From Desulfovibrio sp. X2 (GTDB lineage: Bacteria; Desulfobacterota; Desulfovibrionia; Desulfovibrionales; Desulfovibrionaceae), in the NCBI RefSeq assembly GCF_000422205.1, contig NZ_ATHV01000018.1, positions 1 to 64,000 of the forward strand: a stretch of 64,000 nucleotides of DNA, read 5' to 3'. The notes below the pieces were generated by a model. It saw only the letters and a program-made list of their open reading frames with translations. It was not told the origin of the DNA and did not search any database. This document shows, piece by piece, positions 44,076 through 51,460 of the stretch. The position numbers and the translations under genes were made by a program. The stretch's first letter is position 1, and each line of letters opens with the position of its first letter.

Positions 44076-44759
44076 CTACTCGTAGAGGGCCTCGTAGACC
44101 TTGCCCACCAGCTTCTCGGAAGGCGTCAGGGTCTTCTTGCCCGGCTCCCACTTGGCCGGGCAGGCCTCGGTCGGGTTCTCCCGCAGGTGGACGTTGGCCT
44201 GCATCTTGCGCAGCAGCTCGTCCGCGTTGCGGCCCACGTTGTAGAAGTTGACCTCGGAAGAGACCAGAACGCCGTCCGGGTTGACCACGAAGGTGCCGCG
44301 AAGCGCCGTGCCCGCCTCGCAATCGTAGACGCCGAAGTAGCGGGAGACCTTGCCCGTGGGGTCGGCGGCCATCTTGTACTTCACGTTCGCCAGCAGGCGC
44401 TCGTCCGTGCGCCAGGCCATGTGGGTGAACTTGGTGTCCGTGGAGACCGAGATGACCTCGCAGTCCATTGCGGCGAGCTGCGGGTGCTTCTCGGCAAGGT
44501 CCGCGAGCTCGGTGGGGCAGACGAAGGTGAAGTCTGCCGGGTAGAAGACCAGGACCACCCACTTGCCCGCCTTGCGGAGCTTCTTCAGTTCGACCTCGGA
44601 GAAGCCGCCTTCAGTGGGATCGTAGACGTCCATGGTGAAGTTCTCGATCTTCTTGCCGACCTTGGCATGCTCCTCGCAAGTGCAGCAGCAATGATGATCA
44701 TGGCCGTGGTGGCCGTGCGAGTGGTGGTCATGCGTATGGCATTTCTGTTCATCAGACAT
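44076..44759 (-). CDS. Peroxiredoxin (AhpC/Prx1 type) with His/Cys-rich N-terminus
   Basis: A 227-residue 2-Cys peroxiredoxin. FTFVCPTEL carries the peroxidatic Cys81, EACPAKW the resolving Cys200. It reduces H2O2 and organic peroxides, usually with thioredoxin or AhpF. Unusually the first 30 residues hold eight His pairs and singles plus four Cys in HTHDHHSHGHHGHD and CCCTC, a probable metal site absent from standard AhpC. AGGAGG eight bases before the ATG is strong. An inverted repeat 42 bases upstream may bind a peroxide or metal regulator. Confidence 0.92.
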   Translation of the reverse strand: MSDEQKCHTHDHHSHGHHGHDHHCCCTCEEHAKVGKKIENFTMDVYDPTEGGFSEVELKKLRKAGKWVVLVFYPADFTFVCPTELADLAEKHPQLAAMDCEVISVSTDTKFTHMAWRTDERLLANVKYKMAADPTGKVSRYFGVYDCEAGTALRGTFVVNPDGVLVSSEVNFYNVGRNADELLRKMQANVHLRENPTEACPAKWEPGKKTLTPSEKLVGKVYEALYE

Positions 44760-44800
44760 GATGTGTCCTCCTGTACCAATGGCGGTATTTCGGCCGAGGG

Positions 44801-44825
44801 CCGCATACTCCAGCGTAATATGCGG
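44801..44825. promoter_or_regulatory. Inverted repeat before the peroxiredoxin gene
   Basis: CCGCATA-N11-TATGCGG, 42-66 bases upstream of the leftward peroxiredoxin start, in an AT-rich patch. It is a candidate operator; the arm sequence does not match the Fur or PerR consensus I know. Confidence 0.4.
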
Positions 44826-45272
44826 ACACGGCAGTGTCGTCAAGGGCCGGCGGTACACTTCAACGGGGAGGAGGAAGGGGTGCTGCGCGCCCGTTTCCGC
44901 ATGAATGGTTGCGGTTCGTCGACACTGCGTGTAACCAGCATGTCACGCACCGGCCGTAGTATCCGCCCACAGGCCCCTTGCGGCCGGATGCCGCGTTCAC
45001 GAGGAAAAACGGCAGTTGCTCGATCGACAGCACGCCTCGTTCCGCCCGCCGGGCGGCACTCAGATCCGGGTGCAGCAACGCCCGCCCGGACCCGATCCCC
45101 GCTCCGCGGAAAAGGGACACGCCTCCCTTCGCCTCCGACCGCTTCCCTTCACCCCCACCACTGCGGCGGCCCCGACGCCGAACGACCCGCAGGCCGGGCA
45201 CCCACCTGACCGTGAGTCCCGACCCGCGCGCCTCGCCTCGCGCGCCGTGCCGCCACCGGAACCGGAGCCCAG
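44826..45272. other. Non-coding gap, nothing identified
   Basis: About 450 bases between the peroxiredoxin operator and the PhoH gene. I see no family-like frame, no RNA signature and no strong repeat. A promoter for the PhoH gene must lie here but none stands out. Confidence 0.4.
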
Positions 45273-46466
45273 ATGCAGCCCATGAAAAAGCAGTTCGTCG
45301 TCGACACCAACGTCTTGCTGGAAGACCCCAAGGCCCTCTTGCAACTGCGCAACGGCGCCGAGAACGACGTCTTCATCCCCTACCACGTCCTGCTCGAGCT
45401 CAATAAGTTCAAGAAGGACCCGCGGCTCGGCCACATCGTGGCCAGGGTCGTGAAGGTCCTGGGCGAGCATCCGGAGGCCTTCAAGATCCTGAAGGCGGAA
45501 AAGATTGCCGACGCCTTCGACAGCCACGTGGACAACTTCATCCTCGACGAGATCTCCATCTCGGGCATCGACAAGCCCATCCTCGTGACCAACGACAAGA
45601 TCCTCCAGCTCCAGGCCGCGAGCAAGGGGATCGAGAGCGAGGCGTACCGGGAGTCCGTGCCGTTCAAGTCCGAGGCCGAGTACTACACCGGCTTCCTGGA
45701 CAACGGCTCGGGTCCCATCGCGAACTCCTTCCGCTGGGCGGAAGGACGTCCGGTCTTCCACGGTCCTGAAGGCGAGAAGGTCATCAACTACCAGCACAAG
45801 GTCTGGAACGTGACCCCGCGCGGGGTCTACCAGAACCTGGCCCTGGAACTGCTGACGCACGAGGGCATTCCAGTGGTCTCCATCCAGAGCGAGGCCGGGT
45901 ACGGCAAGAGCTTCCTTGCCCTGGCCGCGGCCATGCACCTCGTCCTGGAGAAGAAGTCGCATCAGAAAATCTACGTGGTCAAGCCCATGTACGAGATCGG
46001 CCAGAAGCTCGGCTACCTGCCGGGCAAGGTCGAGGAGAAGATGGAGCCCTATACCCGCTACATCTCCGACCTGGTCATGAAACTGCACGCTCTCAGGCCC
46101 GCAAACCGGCTGTTCACTAACCCCGACGTCTACCCTCCCCAGTTCGACCTCAAGAAATTCGAGCTCTTACCTCTTGCATACATACGTGGAATGACCATAG
46201 AAAACGCCGTGGTCATCGTGGACGAGATGCAGAACCTCTCCCGCAACGAGACGCGGGCCCTGCTCTCGCGCATGGGCGAGAATGTGAAATGCGTCTGCCT
46301 GGGCGACACGAGGCAGATCGACAACCCCTACCTGTCGCAAGAAAACAACGGCTTGAACTGGGTGGTGAAGAAGTTCAAGGGCGCGGAGATTTACGCCCAC
46401 CTCGTGCTCAAGGGCGAGAAGTCCCGCGGCCCGATCACCGACCTGGTCATCAAGAGCGGACTATAG
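45273..46466 (+). CDS. PIN-PhoH ATPase (PhoH2/YlaK type)
   Basis: A 397-residue protein with an N-terminal PIN ribonuclease domain (1-140: VVDTNVLLEDP with Asp11, LELNKFKKD, LVTNDKILQ) fused to a PhoH helicase-like ATPase (Walker A EAGYGKS near 210, Walker B VVIVDEMQNLSRNETRALLSRMG near 312, CLGDTRQID). PhoH2 proteins unwind and cut RNA. GGAG five bases before the first ATG; a second ATG nine bases on is equally possible. A small gene follows after four bases. Confidence 0.93.
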   Translation: MQPMKKQFVVDTNVLLEDPKALLQLRNGAENDVFIPYHVLLELNKFKKDPRLGHIVARVVKVLGEHPEAFKILKAEKIADAFDSHVDNFILDEISISGIDKPILVTNDKILQLQAASKGIESEAYRESVPFKSEAEYYTGFLDNGSGPIANSFRWAEGRPVFHGPEGEKVINYQHKVWNVTPRGVYQNLALELLTHEGIPVVSIQSEAGYGKSFLALAAAMHLVLEKKSHQKIYVVKPMYEIGQKLGYLPGKVEEKMEPYTRYISDLVMKLHALRPANRLFTNPDVYPPQFDLKKFELLPLAYIRGMTIENAVVIVDEMQNLSRNETRALLSRMGENVKCVCLGDTRQIDNPYLSQENNGLNWVVKKFKGAEIYAHLVLKGEKSRGPITDLVIKSGL

Positions 46467-46470
46467 AAAG

Positions 46471-46749
46471 ATGACGAAACCCGAACGCTTCATATCCTCT
46501 TCCCTTTCCGTCCCGGACGGAAAATGGCTGCACGACCCCGTGCCGCGATTCGTTCCCGGAGACTCCGTGGGAGTGAGGGCCTCTTTTGTCGAGGAGGCCG
46601 ACCGCCTGGTGGCGGACGGCGTGTTCGACAACGTGGGCCGCAAGCACTTCTACAACGTCTGCCGGGAACATCCCGAACGCTGCCTGAAATCCCGCGTGCG
46701 CATGACCCTCAAGCGCCGCGAGCACTTCAGGCGCTACATGGGGTTCTAG
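46471..46749 (+). CDS. Small basic protein downstream of phoH, unknown
   Basis: A 92-residue protein. I do not recognise it. It is basic at the C-terminus (KSRVRMTLKRREHFRRYMGF) and has two cysteines in NVCREHPERC. It begins four bases after the PhoH stop with only a GAAAG site, so it probably relies on coupling. The codon use matches the host. Confidence 0.55.
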   Translation: MTKPERFISSSLSVPDGKWLHDPVPRFVPGDSVGVRASFVEEADRLVADGVFDNVGRKHFYNVCREHPERCLKSRVRMTLKRREHFRRYMGF

Positions 46750-46771
46750 CCTGCAGCCCTCGCTCCCTCGA

Positions 46772-46809
46772 CGGCGCGTTCGGACCGGGCTCCCGGTCCG
46801 AACGCGCCG
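46772..46809. terminator. 18-bp stem hairpin after the phoH operon
   Basis: Perfect arms 46772-46789 and 46792-46809 with a CT loop. No T-run, but its strength and place suggest transcript end or stabilisation. Confidence 0.55.
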
Positions 46810-46967
46810 GGGCGGGGCGCGGCGCGCCCGGCCTGCAGTCCGCCCTGAACGATGAACGGTGTTCAGAACCGTTTCGCAAAAAACTCCCCAGACTCGACTC
46901 CATCCCCGGCCCCGGCCGTTTCCCCGGCGTGTCCGGCGCGCGGGCCCGGCGCAGGCCTCATTTCTTC

Positions 46968-46995
46968 TTGACGGCCGCCGACCCCGCTATTATCT
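46968..46995 (+). promoter_or_regulatory. Promoter of tRNA-Thr
   Basis: TTGACG (46968-46973) with a TATTATCT block at 46988-46995 (TTATCT at 16-bp spacing), 18 bases before the tRNA. Confidence 0.6.
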
Positions 46996-47012
46996 AGTTT
47001 GTCCGCCTCAAG

Positions 47013-47088
47013 GCCAGCTTAGCTCAGTTGGTAGAGCAGCTGATTCGTAATCAGCAGGCCTGGGGTTCAAGTCCCCAAGCTGGCTCCA
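47013..47088 (+). tRNA. tRNA-Thr (anticodon CGU)
   Basis: A 76-nt cloverleaf. The acceptor stem is GCCAGCT/AGCTGGC, the D arm GCTCAGTTGGTAGAGC, the anticodon stem GCTGA/TCAGC with loop TTCGTAA and anticodon CGT reading ACG. The T arm is TGGGG TTCAAGT CCCCA and CCA is encoded (47086-47088). tRNA 3' ends are common phage attachment sites, and prophage genes start soon after. Confidence 0.97.
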
Positions 47089-47096
47089 GAGAAATC

Positions 47097-47136
47097 AAGG
47101 CCCAGTGCGACGTTGCTGCCGTTCTGGGCCTTTTTC
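47097..47136 (+). terminator. Terminator after tRNA-Thr
   Basis: AAGGCCCAG (47097-47105) pairs with CTGGGCCTT (47124-47132), followed by TTTCT. Confidence 0.75.
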
Positions 47137-47172
47137 TATCCTCCCAAAATATACCAGAATCACCCACGAAAG

Positions 47173-47202
47173 GGGTGCAGTTTGCACCCCCTTTGCACCC
47201 CC
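47173..47202. repeat. Integrase-arm-like direct repeats
   Basis: TTTGCACCCCC occurs twice in tandem (47181-47191, 47192-47202), preceded by an inverted half copy GGGGTGCAG. Similar repeats flank phage attachment sites next to tyrosine integrase genes, but no integrase follows. Confidence 0.4.
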
Positions 47203-47328
47203 CGTTATGGGCCATGTCGTCTAAGATCCCCGAGGCAAATGGCATCCTGCCACTACTCGTCAGGATGACACCATACGTGCGCGCTACACGCGCGCATGCG
47301 CCTGCGCGTGGCCGGAAGAATTTCGGCA

Positions 47329-47657
47329 GGGTAGGGGGGTCCGGAAAGAGGTAACAAAGGTAACAAGCCTCGGCAAAATTCCCAGGAAGCTATACGCCAC
47401 AAGGCTTCCCGAGCTTTTTTGTAAAGGTAACATTTGAGTAACAAGAAGTAACAATGTTACCTCCATCCGTTACCTTCGGGCCTGTTTTTCGATAATGCGC
47501 AACTGCCCTGAATAATTGAATGTTACTTTTTCCGTTACCTTTTGTTACCCCGATGTTACCTTTGCCTGCCAGCCAGCAAAGCCGCATGGTTCCTTGCTTC
47601 CCTGGTAAATCCCCGGCCCCTGTTACCTTTGTTACCTCATTCCGGACCCCCCTACCC
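47329..47657. repeat. 329-bp dyad of GTAAC iterons
   Basis: The 37-nt arms 47329-47365 and 47621-47657 are inverted copies with one mismatch, each opening GGGTAGGGGGGTCCGG inward to GTAACAAAGGTAACA. Inside, three GTAAC boxes at 47427, 47438 and 47448 mirror three GTTAC boxes at 47534, 47544 and 47555 about an axis near 47493. Further boxes lie at 47456, 47469 and 47522: thirteen in all. The arms between show degraded symmetry. It looks like a replication origin or partition/control site. Confidence 0.75.
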
Positions 47658-47675
47658 CGTCCGGCTCCCTCTCCC

Positions 47676-47710
47676 TTGCCAATATCGACTTGCTAGGGCA
47701 GACAACCCTA
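47676..47710 (+). promoter_or_regulatory. Phage promoter with operator dyad, copy 1
   Basis: TTGCCA, 17 bp, CAGACA, with the dyad TAGGG-N7-CCCTA (47694-47710) over the -10 position. It drives the WYL-like gene, whose start is 24 bases on. The same arrangement recurs at 48320. Confidence 0.5.
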
Positions 47711-47733
47711 ATCACCTTTCTAGGAGGGCTTTC

Positions 47734-48309
47734 GTGCGGACCTTTCTGCTCCTTTTACTTCTTGGGGTCACCATCCTCGTTTGGGCCAAGATCATCATCA
47801 CCGCGCCTAGGGCATGGCGGAGGCGGAAGGAAGGAGGGTTTTGGGCTGCATGGAAGGCCGTGGCCTTGGAAGATCGCGAGCGCTACAGGCAAAGCCAGCT
47901 CGCCAAGAAGGCCGAGAAAGCGAAACCCCATCTGGACCTGACTCCGGCCACGGACTATGATCCGAAGACGGGCGAGGTCTATGGTGATGGCGGACATGCG
48001 TCCAAGAGCAGGGCCATTGAACGGTGGGAGGCCAGCCTCGTGCAGATATGGTCCGGGAGCGAGGATGTCGAGTTCACCTATGAATCGAGAAGCGGCAAGG
48101 TTCGCAGAAAGGTCACGGTGCAGACGGTTCTTCGCAATGAGACATTCTCCACATATCTGCGCGGCTTCTGCCACGTGCGCAACGAGGAGCGCACGTTTTC
48201 TACAGACTCCATCTGCACGAAAATACTTGTCAAAGGGAAGCGATACGATGTCGAGGACTTCCTCTCGGGGATGCTGGGGATATCGGATGATGATCTTGGG
48301 TGGACCTAG
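47734..48309 (+). CDS. Membrane-anchored WYL-like domain protein
   Basis: A 191-residue protein. One N-terminal membrane helix (2-20) is followed by a basic charged stretch. Then comes a WYL-like fold: VEFTYESRSGKVRRKVTVQTVLRNETFSTYLRGFCHVRNEERTFSTDSI (about 112-165). WYL domains sense ligands or nucleic acids and usually sit behind a helix-turn-helix; none is present here, so this is not a plain repressor. AGGAGGG six bases before the GTG makes the start secure. Codons are AT-richer than the host. It is the first prophage gene seen after the tRNA. Confidence 0.65.
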   Translation: MRTFLLLLLLGVTILVWAKIIITAPRAWRRRKEGGFWAAWKAVALEDRERYRQSQLAKKAEKAKPHLDLTPATDYDPKTGEVYGDGGHASKSRAIERWEASLVQIWSGSEDVEFTYESRSGKVRRKVTVQTVLRNETFSTYLRGFCHVRNEERTFSTDSICTKILVKGKRYDVEDFLSGMLGISDDDLGWT

Positions 48310-48319
48310 GAACACCACC

Positions 48320-48354
48320 TTGACACACATTTCGTACTAGGGCAGATTGCCCTA
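48320..48354 (+). promoter_or_regulatory. Phage promoter with operator dyad, copy 2
   Basis: TTGACA, 17 bp, CAGATT, with TAGGGCAGATTGCCCTA (48338-48354), a perfect 7-bp dyad. It matches copy 1 in layout, including the place of the dyad over the -10. A hairpin AGGAG/CTCCT follows at 48356-48372. It should drive the 58-residue gene and the antirepressor gene. Confidence 0.55.
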
Positions 48355-48579
48355 CAGGAGCTCGTAACTCCTAGATCGCAGGACGGCCCCACGCCCGTCA
48401 GACTTCGTGGGATTTCTTGCTTTCCGGCCTCGGAAAGCCCATTCGGCGCATCTTTGTGCCGGGTGTGGGACGAATACAATACCCTTCGGGGGAATACTCC
48501 CGCCGCTCCTGCGCGGTTACGAGCACCCGGTCTTGCTGATCGTACAGCTACGGCCCATCGTTAATCGCAGGAGGTCCAC

Positions 48580-48756
48580 ATGTCTTCTCGCCTCACCCTC
48601 GTCATCCGGGTCGATTTCAAGACCCGCCGCGTGCTCGCCGTGTTCGGCGGACGCCGGTCCAGGCTGGCCCCGGCCGCGCCGCGCGCGCCCCTCCCCGCCC
48701 ACCTATTGCGCCTCACGACGGGAGCGGCTACGGCCTCCCAAGGTGGCGCGCAATGA
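48580..48756 (+). CDS. 58-residue prophage protein, unknown
   Basis: A short gene with an excellent ribosome site (CAGGAGG five bases before ATG). Its stop overlaps the antirepressor start (ATGA). The protein opens MSSRLTLVIRVDFKTRRVLAVFGGRR, a beta-strand-like stretch, then a Pro/Ala-rich tail. I recognise no family. The 270 bases before it hold only the promoter and a few hairpins. Confidence 0.55.
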   Translation: MSSRLTLVIRVDFKTRRVLAVFGGRRSRLAPAAPRAPLPAHLLRLTTGAATASQGGAQ

Positions 48757-49727
48757 CAAGCAGCCTGACCCCCTTTGCCTTCGACGATTCCCTGGTCCGG
48801 GTGCGCACGGACGACGCGGGCAACCCGTGGTTCGTGGCCAAGGACGTGTGCAACGTCCTTGATCTCGGCAACCCTTCGCAGGCTGTCAGCGACCTGGAAG
48901 ACGACGAGAAAAATACCATCAGCATTGCTGATGGAAATCGCGGTAATCCCAACATGCTCATCATCTCCGAGTCCGGCCTCTACTCCCTGGTCTTCCGTTC
49001 CCGGAAGCCGGAGGCGCGGCGCTTCCGGAAGTGGGTGACGGCGGAAGTCCTTCCCGAGCTGCGCAAGACGGGCAGCTATCAGGCCGGTTCCGGCCCGGCC
49101 TCGGCCAGCCTGGAGGATCTGCACGAGCTGGTGGCCACATGGGCCATGCTCGCGGAGCTGCCGCGCCAGGCGCTGCTCACGCAGATTTATGCGCAGTTCG
49201 GCCTCACGCGGGAGGAGCCGCCAGCAGGGGCCGTCCTGGACGCTGCGCGCTACGTGCTCGCCAGGAACGCGGACCTGCTGCGCAAGGGGCGCTCTGTCGG
49301 CCTCAAGGCCGTGCGGCAGTACGAGGCCTTCACCAAGGGAGAGGAGGAGGAACCGGCCCTGGTCACGGCCTTCTGGCAGCAATTCGACCTGTTGAACGCC
49401 GAGGGAGGGCCGGAGGGGCAGAAGCCCGGCTGGCTCAACCACTCCCGCTCCCCCGCGCTCATGGCCGTGAACCTGCCGCAGTTCCTGCGCGCCTCGCAGG
49501 CGCGCGGGCTCTACGTCTTCGACGCGCCCGAGCTGCGGCGCCTGCTGCGCGCCAGCACCCCGCGCAAGCTGGTGGAGAGCAACAAGGCCATGTACAGCGC
49601 GCACACGGGCAAGGCCCTCAAGTGCTGGGTCTTCTACCTCGCGCCTGGACCCTGCCCCCTGATGAACCTATCATCCGATACCGACGACGCGCGTCCTGAA
49701 TCGCAAACGGAGGAGGCGGACGTATGA
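48753..49727 (+). CDS. BRO-N domain antirepressor-like protein
   Basis: A 324-residue protein. The N-terminal BRO domain (about 8-110) shows NPWFVAKDVCNVLDLGNPSQAVSDLEDDEK, IISESGLYSLVFRSRKPEARRFRKWVTAEVLPELRKTG, the classic prophage antirepressor pattern. The C-terminal 200 residues are unique, with a helical TWAMLAELPRQALLTQIYAQFG segment. Antirepressors bind or replace phage repressors to start lytic growth. Coupled to the small gene before and the 92-residue gene after (ATGA both times). Confidence 0.85.
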   Translation: MTSSLTPFAFDDSLVRVRTDDAGNPWFVAKDVCNVLDLGNPSQAVSDLEDDEKNTISIADGNRGNPNMLIISESGLYSLVFRSRKPEARRFRKWVTAEVLPELRKTGSYQAGSGPASASLEDLHELVATWAMLAELPRQALLTQIYAQFGLTREEPPAGAVLDAARYVLARNADLLRKGRSVGLKAVRQYEAFTKGEEEEPALVTAFWQQFDLLNAEGGPEGQKPGWLNHSRSPALMAVNLPQFLRASQARGLYVFDAPELRRLLRASTPRKLVESNKAMYSAHTGKALKCWVFYLAPGPCPLMNLSSDTDDARPESQTEEADV

Positions 49728-50002
49728 GCCCAGAACACACGGACCCCACGTACAAGGACGCCGTCGCCGTCGTCTCCGGCCTCGAGCGCCTCTCAGACGA
49801 CCTCGTCGAGCTGATTGCCGAGATAGGCACGGCGGAGCGCAATCTGTACCAGGATCTCGCGGAGATTCAGGCGCGGGGCTGTGCTCCTGCCGCGCGAATC
49901 GAGGAGCTGGACAATCTCCGGCGCCAGCTCTCCTGGCTGGCGGGCGACGTGGAGCGCATGCGGGCCGCGCTCACACGGGAGGGAACACATCATGGAAGCT
50001 GA
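49724..50002 (+). CDS. Small coiled-coil prophage protein
   Basis: A 92-residue acidic helical protein, mostly coiled coil (LSDDLVELIAEIGTAERNLYQDLAEIQ and ELDNLRRQLSWLAGDVERMRAAL). No family recognised. It overlaps the antirepressor stop and the next start, so it is part of the same transcript. Confidence 0.55.
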   Translation: MSPEHTDPTYKDAVAVVSGLERLSDDLVELIAEIGTAERNLYQDLAEIQARGCAPAARIEELDNLRRQLSWLAGDVERMRAALTREGTHHGS

Positions 50003-50168
50003 TCCTATCGTGAGGCTCTACCTGGATGCAGAGGCCTTGGAGGCCGTGGCGAAGCTCCTGCCGGAAGAGCATGAGGGAATAGGCCTCGTGCTCGGCCTGC
50101 TCGGGGCAGACATCCGCAAATGCGGCGAAGCCATGGAGGCGCGGGAAACCGCCAAGGCCCGCCTCTAG
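49992..50168 (+). CDS. 58-residue prophage protein, unknown
   Basis: A short acidic helical protein (EADPIVRLYLDAEALEAVAKLLPEE). It starts inside the last codons of the preceding gene, with GGGAGG nine bases upstream, and ends before a terminator. No family recognised. Confidence 0.5.
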   Translation: MEADPIVRLYLDAEALEAVAKLLPEEHEGIGLVLGLLGADIRKCGEAMEARETAKARL

Positions 50169-50176
50169 CCCTGCCG

Positions 50177-50216
50177 CTCCCCCGGCTGCGATAGGGGCAG
50201 CCGGGGGAGTTTCTAT
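50177..50216 (+). terminator. Rho-independent terminator after the antirepressor operon
   Basis: A 13-bp perfect stem (50177-50189, 50197-50209) with a 7-nt loop, then TTTCTATTTCT. Confidence 0.85.
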
Positions 50217-50242
50217 TTCTACACAAAAAATACACATGCAAC

Positions 50243-50271
50243 TTGACGCCTACACATTTAATGTGTAGTTG
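50243..50271 (+). promoter_or_regulatory. hicAB promoter and HicB operator
   Basis: TTGACG (50243-50248) with a -10 near 50266. The spacer is filled by the perfect dyad CTACACATTTAATGTGTAG (50250-50268). Another TACACAT lies at 50231. Operators of this form over the promoter are typical for HicB autorepression. Confidence 0.65.
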
Positions 50272-50296
50272 TTTTCTCACGGCGAACGGAGGAAAT

Positions 50297-50485
50297 GTGG
50301 ATAGCAAGACGGTCATACGGAAGCTCGAAGAGGACGGTTGGTTCCACTGCGGCACGCGCGGCGACCACTGGTACTTCAAGCACCCGACGAAGCCCGGCAA
50401 GGTCACTGTTCAGCACCCGGTCAAAGACCTCTGGATCAAGAACGTCAAGAGCATCGAGAAGCAGTCCGGGGTGAAGCTGCGCTAG
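50297..50485 (+). CDS. hicA: HicA-type mRNA interferase toxin
   Basis: A 62-residue HicA. The dsRBD-like fold shows TVIRKLEEDGWFHCGTRGDHW with the catalytic His in GDHWYFKHP, then KVTVQHPVKDL. It cleaves mRNA when free of HicB. A GTG with CGGAGG just upstream is the best start; an upstream ATG lies within the operator and is unlikely. The gene is AT-richer than the host. Confidence 0.88.
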   Translation: MDSKTVIRKLEEDGWFHCGTRGDHWYFKHPTKPGKVTVQHPVKDLWIKNVKSIEKQSGVKLR

Positions 50486-50534
50486 GCGGCTTCCCCCCCC
50501 GGACGCGCGAAAAGAATAGAAAAGAGAGGGCGAC

Positions 50535-51002
50535 ATGCACTACATCGCAGCATTCCACCCGGCGGAAGAGAAGGCGGGAGCCTTCACCGTGACCTTCCCC
50601 GACCTGCCCGGCTGCATCACCCAGGGAGACACCTTCACCGAGGCCTTCGCCATGGCGCAGGAGGCCCTGGAAGGGTTCCTCGACGTCATGCGCGAGGACA
50701 ACGACATCATCCCCGAGCCCTCCGGGTTCGAGGAGGCCATGGCCAAGGCCAGGGCCGAGGCGGAAGAGGACGGGGAGCCGCTCGCTCCCGGGACCATCTT
50801 CCAGGCCGTGCCCGTGCCGCCGCTCGACGTGCCGCCTGTGCGCTTCAACGTCTCCATGGCGCCGCACGTCCTGTACCGGATAGACCGCTTCGCCAAGGCG
50901 GAGGGCCTGACCAGATCCGGCTTCCTCGCCAACGCGGCCCGCCACTACATCAAGGATCTGGCCTCGGAAGACGCCAAGGACTGCCCGCCTGCGGCCCACT
51001 GA
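50535..51002 (+). CDS. hicB: HicB-type antitoxin with ribbon-helix-helix
   Basis: A 155-residue antitoxin. The N-terminal HicB fold (AFTVTFPDLPGCITQGDTFTEAFAMAQEALEGFLD) masks the toxin. The C-terminal segment (VRFNVSMAPHVLYRIDRFAKAEGLTRSGFLANAARHYI) is a ribbon-helix-helix DNA-binding domain, which would read the dyad at 50250. GAGAGGG precedes the ATG. It follows hicA by 49 bp. Confidence 0.92.
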   Translation: MHYIAAFHPAEEKAGAFTVTFPDLPGCITQGDTFTEAFAMAQEALEGFLDVMREDNDIIPEPSGFEEAMAKARAEAEEDGEPLAPGTIFQAVPVPPLDVPPVRFNVSMAPHVLYRIDRFAKAEGLTRSGFLANAARHYIKDLASEDAKDCPPAAH

Positions 51003-51077
51003 TCCGGCGCGCTGGCGCAGCACAAGCAGATAGAGTGGTGGGGAAGTGGTAAGCCAACTCAACGCGGGAGAAAGAGT

Positions 51078-51377
51078 ATGGAACTTCTCAGCTATGGCGC
51101 AGCCTTTGTCCCTGTAGGCGACCATCGGGAAAGTCCTGAAAAGGGAACGTACAGGGTCATCTTTCCCGATCTCGAAAAGTGCGGCAGCGTGCTTGCCAAG
51201 AGCCTCGGGGAGGCCGAGCAAAAGGCGCAAAAGGCGCTTTCAGCGTGTCTTGCTGAAATGCGCGCCAAAGGTGAACACATCCCTAAACCACGCACCATGG
51301 ACGAGATCGTCGCGCAAGAGGAACGCCAGTATCCTCGTGGTACGATATTCCGATCAATAGACGAAAAAGCGAAGTAA
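51078..51377 (+). CDS. Orphan HicB-like protein
   Basis: A 99-residue protein with a HicB-like partial RNase H fold (YRVIFPDLEKCGSVLAKSLGEAEQKAQKALSACLAEM) and a RTMDEIVAQEE tail, but no DNA-binding domain. It lies 75 bp after hicB, with its own GGGAGAAAGAG. No second toxin is near. It may be a decoy antitoxin or a relic of a second module. Confidence 0.7.
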   Translation: MELLSYGAAFVPVGDHRESPEKGTYRVIFPDLEKCGSVLAKSLGEAEQKAQKALSACLAEMRAKGEHIPKPRTMDEIVAQEERQYPRGTIFRSIDEKAK

Positions 51378-51403
51378 TCTCAAAGGGATTAGAGCGCAAG
51401 GAA

Positions 51404-51443
51404 AAGGCCCCCGGACAGATCAACCTGTCCGGGGGCCTTCTTC
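51404..51443. terminator. Bidirectional terminator
   Basis: Perfect 15-bp stem (51404-51418, 51425-51439) with loop ATCAAC, A-run before and TT-rich tail after. It separates the rightward hic genes from the leftward zinc-finger gene. Confidence 0.88.
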
Positions 51444-51460
51444 GTTCCCTCGCCGCCGGT

